Program-made: the position numbers and the translations under genes | Notes under the pieces: generated by a model | What the model was told of the DNA's origin: nothing | The model's database searches: none | Seen by the model: the letters and a program-made list of their open reading frames with translations, nothing else | Assembly: GCA_027579435.1 (NCBI GenBank) | Contig: JANBPK010001526.1 | Location: 1-43,790 of the forward strand | DNA: 43,790 bases | DNA from: Candolleomyces eurysporus | Taxonomy: Eukaryota; Basidiomycota; Agaricomycetes; Agaricales; Psathyrellaceae | Direction of reading: 5' to 3' | Shown: positions 32,634 to 41,757 of the stretch, in pieces | How the letters are laid out: the number at the start of each line of letters is the position of its first letter | How positions within the stretch are numbered: the stretch's first letter is position 1

Positions 32634-35321
32634 ATGAAGCGGCCAAGGCACTCAGAGCCCGCGAATGTGCCCACATCCCAATCTCCCTCCATGTCTGTCC
32701 GTGATCTTCCGCCTCCATACCAGGTGGCGGAGAGTTCTGGTACGTGAAAAAGTCAGAATGTGTTGGCTTTCCGGTGCGAGCCCAAGCAATCCTTCCCTAA
32801 GGTGCATCAGCGAGCTCAAACCACCAACCTGGGGATGGAATTCATTCGAACGACCCTCTGCTTTCGTCCCAAAACGAACGTCCACCGGAGCCAGGATATA
32901 CTCGAACTGGAAAACGCCAAATAAATGTACCCTCCTCACCAGTCGTATTAGCGATGCCCAGTGATGGACCGTTCCATCAGTCGCAATATGCTGGACCAGT
33001 GAGAGATTACGACGATCCCCCTGATTTCGTTATCCCTATCAAAAGGAAGCAACGTAGTTGCAGTCGAAGAACTCTTCTTATTGCTGGGATTGTTACCCTC
33101 ATTGTCATCGCCCTTTCGATTGTGCTGCCCGTATACTTCGTCGCGGTGAAGCGAAGGTCACAACCTGTAGAAGCATCAACGCGAGGTGGCAATGGTTCGC
33201 AGGTTATGATGGAGGATGGGTCGCAGTTTACTTATTTGAATCCATTTGGCGGTTACTGTGAGTGGCCGCAGCGTTTCCTTGCTTTCTAGATGCTCATATC
33301 ACAAAGGGGTTCATGATCCGGACAATCCGTACGATGAGGGCGCTCGACCAAATTCTTGGACTCCAGCGCTCAAGGATTCTTGGGACTTCATGAATAATCG
33401 AATTAATGGGTATTGTATCCCCCTTCGAGGATCGAGGATCGCGACTAAGCTTTTTTTTTTGCATACAGGGTCAATCTCGGAGGCTTATTCTTTCTCGACC
33501 CCCTCGCGTCGCCTTCACTATTTCAACGGTATCCACAGGCCGTCGACGAATGGAGCCTTAGCATCGCTATGAGCAACGATCCGGCAGGCGGCGGTCTTAA
33601 TCAGATAGAAGAGCACTATNAAAACGTTCATTGTATGTTTCCCGAATATCATTGCCACAATCGTGACCGTATTTGATGCCAATGCTCTCAGACGGAGAAG
33701 GATATCGCCCAGATTGCTGGAGCTGGGTTAACGTGGGTAAGGCTACCTATCGGATTTTGGGCGATCGAAGCTTTCCCCGGGGAGCCATTCCTCGCGAAAA
33801 CCAGCTGGAAGTAAGTAGCTCGGCTTATCCTTTGAGCTGTGAGTTTGTACCGACCTCGTCCAAATTTACAGCTACATCATCCGTGTCCTTCAATGGTGTA
33901 GAAAGTATGGCTTACGCGTCAATCTAGTCTTGCAGGCAGTACCCGGGTCCCAGAATGGTGAGTTTAATAATCCTCCAATTCTTCGCTTCAAGAGTAATGG
34001 GACGCCCCCATTATGCAGGATTCAACCATGGAGGAAAACTTGGGTCCCTAAACTTCCTCAACGGTGTTATGGGCATGGCGAATGCACAGCGAACGCTGTA
34101 TTACATTCGAGTGCTCACCGAATTCATTTCCCAGCCAGAATGGGTGAATGTGGTGCCAATGCTCAGTATTCTCAATGAACCGCTCGCTACATCGATCGGC
34201 CCGGATCAGCTTCGTAGCTTGTAAGTCTCTTACCTTCATCCTTGCCTTGTATCCATCGTCCGATGATCGAACTTGTCTCCTTCAGCTACGTCGAAGCGCA
34301 CAGGATAATGCGCGAGATTACGGGGTTTGGTAAAGGAAAGGGGCCTTTCGTCGGTATCGATAGAGGATATGGATCATCTTCGGTCTTCAACGGTTTCATG
34401 AATGGCGCCGACAGGGTTGTAATCGAAAGTCACATCTATCTCGCATTCTCATCAGTCGCGATGGACTCGGTCTCTGCTGGGACAGTGCAGCAAGCTTGTG
34501 ATCTCGGGCGGCCTATGGACGAAAGGTGAGTATCTTGTGTGATCGTTCCGCTCCGTTGCTGACTGTGACAATGTTTGTAGTCGTTCGGATTTTGGGATCA
34601 CAGTTGCTGGAGGATTCAGTCCTGCGTTCTTGAATTGTGGACTTTTCGTCAATGGCGTAGGTTACAACTCAACTTATGAAGGCGACTGTAGCTTCTGGGA
34701 GAACTCCAAGAATTGGGGTCTGAGCTTAAAGGGCTCGTTATCGCAGCTCGTGTTAGCCCAGATGGATGCGCTCGGGGACTATTTCTTTTATACGTGGAAG
34801 GTAAGTGCTCCTAAGAAACCTTTTTGTTGACACCATATATTTAACCGTCGCTCTTGGTGGACTAGATTGGGCCGTCGACAAAGGGGCAAGTTGAAGCACC
34901 GCTGTGGTCATACCAGCTCGGATTACAGGAAGGTTGGATTCCAGATGATCCTCGGAAGGCATTGGGAGCATGCAAGGCCGTTAATGGATCTTACACTCGG
35001 ACCTGGGATGGCACTTATGCTCCCTGGATGACTGGGGGTGAGGGAGCCTTCGTCGCCACCGACGCTGCGAAGTACCCTTGGCCGCCTGCAACAATTCTGA
35101 ACACTGGGACAGGCTCGCCTACAGTTGTTCTACCAACTTACACGGCAACAGGAAGTCCCATTACACTTCCAGCTCCAACGTTTACGGATACAAATGGAAA
35201 GGCCATCGTAATCAGCCATGGATCGCCATTGGGGAGAATCCCTGCACCAACACTAGTGGCTGGATGCAGCTATCCAGATGCTTGGGATGCCCTTAACGTC
35301 CCTTTCACGCAAGTATGTTGA
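32634..35321 (+). CDS. Membrane-anchored GH5 (exo-1,3-beta-glucanase-like), nucleophile Glu missing
   Basis: Ten exons: 32634-32739, 32802-33257, 33307-33409, 33469-33632, 33692-33810, 33872-33957, 34019-34220, 34286-34525, 34581-34800 and 34866-35321. With the N at 33620 removed all phases fit, giving 716 aa. A cytosolic Pro/Ser-rich N-terminus precedes one transmembrane helix (about residues 126-151), so it is a type II membrane protein with the catalytic domain outside. GH5_9 landmarks: VNLGGLFFLDP, TWVRLPIGFWAIEAFPGEPF, GSQNGFNHGGKLG, acid/base Glu398 in LSILNEP, SHIYLAF, FFYTWKIG and APLWSYQLGLQEGW. At the nucleophile (GEF/GEW in the family) it reads VAGGFSPAF: Gly503 (codon GGA, 34612-34614). 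Hydrolysis would be lost; it may bind glucan without cutting it. The C-terminal ~100 residues are Thr/Pro-rich. Confidence 0.9.
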
Positions 35322-35584
35322 AGGAAGTTCTGCGTCGACTCCATCTTATCCATTCGCTAGTCCAAGTCCTACAATAACCGACATGCATTAACTTCGGACA
35401 TTCATTCTACTTTTCGCATCAAAGGGACAATGTATTATTTATGTTGCAATTCATTTGAGGATCGAAGGTACATCGTCTATGTACGCTCAACACTAATATA
35501 CTGAGTTTATCATTGCGTCGGCCCCAATTCCAGAAAAGAGCTTGTGAAATTGAATATAATAGTAGGAGAGAAGCTACTGGGAAT

Positions 35585-37138
35585 CTAAATTGAAAGGCAC
35601 TGGCACTCCAACTCGTAGTCAACCTCGATCTTAACCCCATCAAGATTGACTCCCCGTTTCTCCACCTCCTCGTGCACGTCAATCTTCTGCTCAGAGACAA
35701 ATCCTCCGTACACGTACTTCAACTTGACAACAGGTTCTCCGATTTCATTATACGGGAAACCGGCGTAATTGATTCGCCTCTCGACGAAATCTACTAGCTC
35801 GTCGTCTTCAAATTCTTCTTGTCGCGCCAAACTGAAGTAAAAGTGCTCCAACTTTGGTAGAAGACAGGTCACCCCGAGTTCTTCGTTCTCCGGATCGATA
35901 GGGCTTGGGGTTAGCTCATCCAAGTTCCAGAAAACGGCGAAATGGGGAGGGTGGGAGTAGATGGATTCCATCTCACGATACGGATACATCGAACTGGCTG
36001 TCATCGTGATATGCGTCGCCGCCGGGAGAAGCTTCAAGCACTCCTTGAGCTCGTCTTGGTTGAGGTAGTTGTACTCGAACTCGACCTTGGTAAGGGTCTT
36101 GCTGAAGGTCGATTCGTTGGCTTTGATGAGCGTCATTAGTGAAGCTTCTTGGTTGCGACCGGGCTGCACGCCGGCCGTGGTGACGAGTTGAGTGAGAGCT
36201 GATAATTTTAACAAAGATAGGAAAGGTGTGAGGAATGGATCGCCTTGCGGGTCACCGCAGGATTCTTGGAGGTTTAGGGATTTGAGTCGGGGAAGGACAA
36301 TGTTCTCCGATGGATGTGCAAGCGGCGGACCACCCTTCCGAATTGTCAACGACAGGGAAACCAGGTTTTGACATCGTCGTAGGAGTGTTTCTGCGGAAGC
36401 CATGTCCATATAACGGTCACTATAGGAATCGTACCCGTTCGAGAATTCAAGTTCTTGCAGATTTGCCCAATTGGATAAAGGGAGGTCCTGTAAACGGTCT
36501 TGCGGCGACAATGCCTTCAGGCGAAGAGAAGAAAGCAATGAGGCGCGAATAGCACCACTCTCTTTCAATGTTAAAAAAGACTTGAAGGAACTAAGGGGGT
36601 AAGTTGTCGCCTCGTAGCCTTTGAAGGAGAGGTGCGTGAGTCGGGGGAGGTCTTCGGTGGGGATGCTAAGAATGCGAGAACGATATGGCTCATCGATTTT
36701 GTGTAGTTTGAGGCGCTCCCATTGCTTTGAATAGGTACAAATGGAGTCGAGCATGGGGAGCATCAACTCGTCAAAGGTTTTGTTCCTGAGGAAGAATGAC
36801 ACGCTCTCCAGACCGTAATTGACGATCTCGAACGATACATAGACTTTGCATTTAGCGCTCCTTTCGAACCACCTTGAGATTGCTTCTCCCTTGTGCTGTA
36901 ATCGCTTCCACTTGACTGTGGGTTGAGCGGCCTGCAACAAGTCTGCTGTGACGTTGATCTTGATGTGGAGTCGTGTCCAGAGCTGTGGGGAACTGCACGC
37001 AACCTCCCTCCACCGCTGATTGACGGTGGTAAAAAGCATGGGCGGAACCGAGGTCGAAATGAGGGGGTAGGGTTCGTCAAAGTCTGGGAGACATTCCGAG
37101 AAGACTTTGGCAAGGATCTCTGTTGGAAAGGTATCCAT
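35585..37138 (-). CDS. F-box protein with C-terminal LRR-like region
   Basis: Single-exon gene of 517 codons. The start at 37138 puts the F-box right at the N-terminus (MDTFPTEILAKVFSECLPDF), followed by PPMLFTTVNQRWREVACSSP and LWTRLHI; the frame is open for 98 more codons upstream but that part has no domain. The remaining ~430 residues show leucine-rich repeat-like strands (PRLTHLSFKGY, NLQELEFSNG, NLVSLSLTIR, PRLKSLNLQE). It belongs to the large Agaricomycete F-box class expected to link substrates to SKP1-cullin ubiquitin ligases. It converges on the GH5 gene (263 nt apart) and diverges from F-box gene 2 (about 510 nt between starts). A decayed relative lies at 31.8 kb. Confidence 0.88.
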   Translation of the reverse strand: MDTFPTEILAKVFSECLPDFDEPYPLISTSVPPMLFTTVNQRWREVACSSPQLWTRLHIKINVTADLLQAAQPTVKWKRLQHKGEAISRWFERSAKCKVYVSFEIVNYGLESVSFFLRNKTFDELMLPMLDSICTYSKQWERLKLHKIDEPYRSRILSIPTEDLPRLTHLSFKGYEATTYPLSSFKSFLTLKESGAIRASLLSSLRLKALSPQDRLQDLPLSNWANLQELEFSNGYDSYSDRYMDMASAETLLRRCQNLVSLSLTIRKGGPPLAHPSENIVLPRLKSLNLQESCGDPQGDPFLTPFLSLLKLSALTQLVTTAGVQPGRNQEASLMTLIKANESTFSKTLTKVEFEYNYLNQDELKECLKLLPAATHITMTASSMYPYREMESIYSHPPHFAVFWNLDELTPSPIDPENEELGVTCLLPKLEHFYFSLARQEEFEDDELVDFVERRINYAGFPYNEIGEPVVKLKYVYGGFVSEQKIDVHEEVEKRGVNLDGVKIEVDYELECQCLSI

Positions 37139-37519
37139 CCGGACAGGAGAGAGCAGCAGAGCGGAGCACGGGGAGGAGAGAAAGGAGAGAAACGTGCTCA
37201 AGACTTTGTGACAGGCTGGTTGTTTGCGGTGGACAGAGAGTAGATGATTATCAGCGAACAAGCGAGCGGAGCCCTCCAAATGGTCGGGCTTTGTGGCGCA
37301 GAACACGGGGGGGTTCCTCACGGTGGTTCGGCGCAATGAAAAGCGAGCAATGAGCATGGTGGAATCAGAGTCCGAGATGTTTGTGCGTTGTTTGATGGCC
37401 AGTGTCAAACTCCGACCTTTCCCTACCGACAACCTCCCATTCAGCTCCCATTACCCTTGACTTCAAATGAGAGCTTTGTTTCTCGAAAAACTAACAGTGT
37501 TGGACGCCGGGAGGTCTGT

Positions 37520-39300
37520 CCATACCTTGGGTCTGGATTGTTTTGGTATGTGGGTCGTTCCCGTTGTTGGCAAACAGAAGCAATTGCTACGATCAAACTC
37601 GATTTGAGGCTCGCTTTCTCCTCAACGTCGAGCTTCAGGGACTCGTCATGGGCGGTGCGTAGTGATTCCCTGGAATGGAGCTATATGTTTCTGAAATTTC
37701 ATCCAGATGGACACAACTTAAGCTCTCTGTATCACCCTCAGGACGCAGAGCTCGCTATCACCAAGCGCGAGAAGGCCGACTGCAGCCAACAGCTCGCGGA
37801 GGTTCAGCAACAGATTCGTCGCTTGCAACTGAGGGAAGAGTTGTTGAAAACGCAAATATCTCGCTACGATCTCGTTTTGGCACCTTTTCGACTTTTGCCA
37901 GACGACGTGCTCTGGGAGATCTTCACGGAATGTCTCCCACAGGAGAAGGAAATACCGCTGAGGCTCACCCCGTCGCAAATGCCTCTTCTCCTGATGCACG
38001 TTTGTCGGAGATGGCGGATGGCTGCAATGGCTTGCTCTAGTCTCTGGAAATACATCCACGTCCCGGTCTGGGAGAACGCGATAGAAGGTGCTGCGAGGAT
38101 GCGACATATGGCGGAACTTCTCTCACAATCAGCGGCCCATTCGTCCTTCGATCTTCGCATTACCTGGCCACGAGCATCGAGTCGNTTTTTTCGGTAGCGA
38201 TTTCTTTGCTCGTATGGGCCAATATGTGACTGGATTAGGCTTGTGCTCAATCCCGATAGCGACCCTCGTCTCTCTCCCTTCCGGTTTATTCCCCCACCTC
38301 GAACGACTCGACATCTCATGCTCATGGGACAGCAGGAGGGAACAATCAAGGGAGTTGAATTTTATTCAGGCATTCAATGGATCACCTTGTTTACGCCAGG
38401 TGGCGCTCAGTGGCTGGTTTTCGGAAGGAAAGGCCGACTTTGGTGCCATCCGTATCGCCCTACCCTGGCACCAACTCACCCATGTCTATAACCGAAGCCA
38501 CTACGCCAAATTGAAGGGGTTGGAATGTTATTTCATATATCACCTTCCCCGGTCCACCAACCTTCGTTACTTGCGATTCGCCGTGCCTACGGACGACGGT
38601 AACGAGCCCTGGGCTCAGTTTCCAACGATCAGCCTGCCCAGCCTGGAAGGACTTTGCATGTCGTTTAGGGATTCGTATGAAAATGATCCCCTTCGATTCC
38701 TACGCAGGCTGCATTTTCCGAATCTCAAATTTTTGCGTCTGGAGGGAGGGGAGTGTGAGCCGGAGAATCCTGGGGAATACGACGAGCTGCAAACGATGCT
38801 GCGCTCGCTCGGGAGTCTCGTGCACCTCTCCCTTCAATTCGACGATATGTCGCTCCCGAAGTTCAAAAGCATTCTCGAAGGTGCCCGAAATGTCGAGGTC
38901 CTCGACTTGAACCTTGACTTATATTCAACTCACGATCATCCCTTGGAGCAACTGCAATGGGCATCGGGGTCGGACGCCACACTACTGCCTCGATTACATT
39001 CACTTGTCTTGCGCCCGTGGACAGTGTGGAACCGAGCGAAGGTTGCGGTCGATTTGGATCGTGTGATACGCTCTCGGATGAATCGCACCTTGCCAGAGGA
39101 GCGTCTCCGAAAGGTGGTTGTTTACACGGAGAACCTGCCGAATCGGGACGTAGGACAATTGTGTGTTGATCGTGGGTCATTGGATTTCGTAGAGCACATG
39201 ACGAAGCGCGATGGCGAAAACGCTTGGATGAAAGATGACCCTTTTTTGCATGATTGGTATGAAGTTCATAATCACATATACCCCATCTTTGTTTAAATAC
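37520..39300 (+). repeat. Duplicated F-box block, copy 2
   Basis: Second copy of the block at 29880-31640, sharing leader, first exon, intron position and gene. Confidence 0.85.
37648..39296 (+). CDS. Coiled-coil F-box-like protein 2
   Basis: Exon 1 is ATGGGCG (37648-37654); the 52-nt intron (GTGCGT...CCAG) is at the same place as in paralogue 1; exon 2 from 37707 gives MGDGHNLSSLYHPQDAELAI. Then a coiled coil (QLAEVQQQIRRLQLREELLK), an F-box-like domain (LPDDVLWEIFTECLP, LLLMHVCRRWRMAAM, LWKYIHV) and a leucine-rich C-terminal half. The N at 38185 sits before a run of T and inserts one extra base: removing it joins the two frames (RASSRFFGSDFF) and gives 531 aa in phase. The C-terminus FLHDWYEVHNHIY is in frame, unlike paralogue 1. 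Role inferred as an SCF substrate adaptor. Confidence 0.85.
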
Positions 39301-39970
39301 AACCCATTTGTTACTTTACCATTAATTAGATATAGTCCTGTCGAGCATAGCGAATTTTTCTGATCGTGTCGCAATAGGTAGACGGCAGAGTAGTTGAATT
39401 AGCAAAGAAAACGTGTGTGCACGTGCCATCTGTGCGTTCGGCTCAGGAGCAAAGATCAAAAGGTATCGAACAAGAAGGGGTGTTGAAATAGTAGTCCGTA
39501 TCTAAAAATTTCTGAAATTTGGTGACTTTCCCTAGTCCCCCGCTCGAACTCTACTTGCCAAGTATATTTGCGCCGACACACGCCTGCGAGGTCGTTGATG
39601 AAAAATTTCTCTCGATGGTTTTTGCCCCTTCGTCCGTCTTACATAAAATTACTAGACATTCAAATTAATCTTTCAACAAGCAGTACTATACGCACAAGTG
39701 TCCCTCTGTGACACACTTATTAGCACCCATGAGGCCTTTTTCGCTGACAGCCGTAATCGCCACAAAACCTTTTGAGCTCCTCGATGCAAACGCACGAACA
39801 GCGGCAACGCCATTTCAAATGTGATTTTGTTTTATAAATAATCCAAAGTGTATACTACACGCTCAGCAAGACTCGTTATAATTTCCCGTTTCTTCTCTCC
39901 ATTCTCCATCGTCTCTTTCAACGCTCCAAGCCATTTATCACGTCGAATGACCNTTTTTTCATTGCGGATA
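39297..39970. other. No recognisable gene
   Basis: AT-rich intergenic sequence with no open frame of note; includes the 3' regions of F-box gene 2 and SSP4. Confidence 0.5.
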
Positions 39971-40448
39971 CTAGAAGGGGCACATCAAGTTAGGTTGGAG
40001 GTTTCGGCACCTGTTAAGAGACAACGTTTTCATATATTCATTCTGTTAGGCCAGCGAAAAGAAAGGCTGCACGTACACTCCACCGATTCCAGGACGAATC
40101 GGACCGCAGCATGTCCATCCGGTTGGGCAAACGTCCTGTTCGTTTATTAGTGTTCGAGTCACCCAATTAAGTTTGACGANGGGGGGAGATAAGAAATCAG
40201 TGAGCTGAGAGATAGCTCGAGGGACTCGGTTGTGTCGAAGGATAATTACCTGCGCGTCGTTGGCACCTACATATTCCAACCATTATTAATTACGGATTAG
40301 TATGACGACTTGAAAGAAAAGTCTACATACATGCAACCACAGGTTCCTCTTCCGAAGGAGGGGGAGGAGGGGTGTCCCCAGTGGGTGCAGCAGACACCTG
40401 CAACACGACGAACACAAGGGTAACGAGCGCTGGGAGAGTGAACTTCAT
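39971..40448 (-). CDS. Small secreted cysteine-rich protein SSP4
   Basis: Four exons: 40448-40331, 40266-40250 (17 nt), 40135-40077 and 40010-39971; 234 nt, 77 aa, all GT-AG and in phase. A signal peptide (MKFTLPALVTLVFVVLQVSA) is followed by an acidic proline-rich spacer (PTGDTPPPPPSEEEP) and a mature domain with Cys at 40, 48, 54, 55, 66 and 75: C-x7-C-x5-CC-x10-C-x8-C, exactly as in SSP1 and SSP2. The core is WTCCGPIRPGIGGVC, ending RNLQPNLMCPF. Exons 2 and 3 total 76 nt, the same as exons 2-4 of SSP1/2 (14+10+52), but the introns sit at different places. It is 26 kb from the tandem array and has a clear TATA box. Function unknown. Confidence 0.88.
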
Positions 40449-40535
40449 ATTTATGCGTGGGCGTTCAAGATAGACGCGCTAGTGGATGAGGAGGATGGCT
40501 TGGAGTACTATCCACCCTCGTAGAAGTTGTACCGC

Positions 40536-40543
40536 CTTATATA
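40536..40543 (-). promoter_or_regulatory. TATA box of SSP4
   Basis: TATATAAG on the minus strand, about 90 nt before the SSP4 start codon and within a GC-rich flank, at nearly the same distance as the SSP2 box. Confidence 0.65.
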
Positions 40544-41757
40544 CCTCCTGCCTCCCCCCACTTCCCGCCGGACAAGTGGATTGCTGCATCATCCCCCGAA
40601 GCTATCCGTCAAACTCCACAACGTGGCGCGAGCATCGTCAGCCCAGGCTCGCATCTAGATGACTGAACGGGTGGGAACGCAGAAGAAGGACAAAATGTCT
40701 TGGTATGCGTCACATTACCTTCAAGCTACCGGATTTCCAAAAGAATCTGGGAAGGAGTGTCCAGGAAGTCGATGTGGTCGTGATAGTATTTATCCGTCGG
40801 AACATACTATTCCTTCCACCTTCTTACCATACGTTAAATTGTTTCATGGAGGACAGAATTGAATTAGATCGTGGACACCATGAGTAGAGTGCGTCGACAG
40901 AAGCACAGTGTCCATCTGAAGTTTAGGTTGGGCTCGGACATTTATGATTCACGGTACCGTCGTAAAATCCGAAGGAAGTTACACTGACGTTGCAATTAAC
41001 TTCTGACACGTCCTTGGCCCTCCATCTTAAAATCTTGAAGCAACAAATCCCCAAGGTACCGGCGGTGTCGTCAGGTCAAGGCACAGAACCAGAACCTCAG
41101 GCACCCCCATCTCTCGAGCCGTTCTCAACGTAAATCCATGATTGACACTTTTTGTGTCGGCGGCCTGGGCTGTCCCTGTCCCTGATCATGACAATCCACC
41201 TCGATGAATCAACGGAAATTCATTCCACCGAACCTACCCACGGACCCGACCAACGCGCTCCCAGCTCGGATATAACACGCATCGAGCACAAGCCAAAGAC
41301 CGTGGTTACTCCAAGACATCCGAGCCGTTCCAAGAGCCGAGCCTCAGCGCTTAACGCTTAGCAAGGATTAATTGAAGTGCTTGGAGAACCTTATAGTTGC
41401 ATGGGGTTCGGATAAACCCCAGATGTGTGTGTGTGCAAGTTTCCAAGGTTGGTGTGCCATCTTCGACACCAACACTGATTTGGAAAAGGTTTGATCTCCC
41501 TTCTCCGACTCCCGCCCAGTCGGCGGCGGGTCGAGTCCAGTCGAGGCCTTGAGAAATGACACAAGTAAAGATATCAAGAACTTTCAGTCAGAAGAGATAA
41601 GATGAATGCAAGTAGGTATCGACGTGGAGTAGCGTAGACTAGACTCGGCAGGGAGTGACAGCATAGGTTAACAGTTACATAATTGAACATGTACAAGGAA
41701 CATACGAACGACGAATGAAACATGATTGAGGTCATAGTCCGACACGGCTAAGATGCA
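40544..41757. other. Intergenic region between SSP4 and the kinesin gene
   Basis: No gene recognised. Short frames around 41150-41360 and 41370-41580 lack family resemblance; the latter overlaps the expected 3' flank of the kinesin. Confidence 0.45.

Noticed and set aside
37139..37432. 98-codon N-terminal extension of the minus-strand F-box protein
   Set aside because: No domain or low-complexity pattern; starting at the ATG at 37138 puts the F-box at the N-terminus as usual for this class, and the extension would begin at a non-ATG codon.
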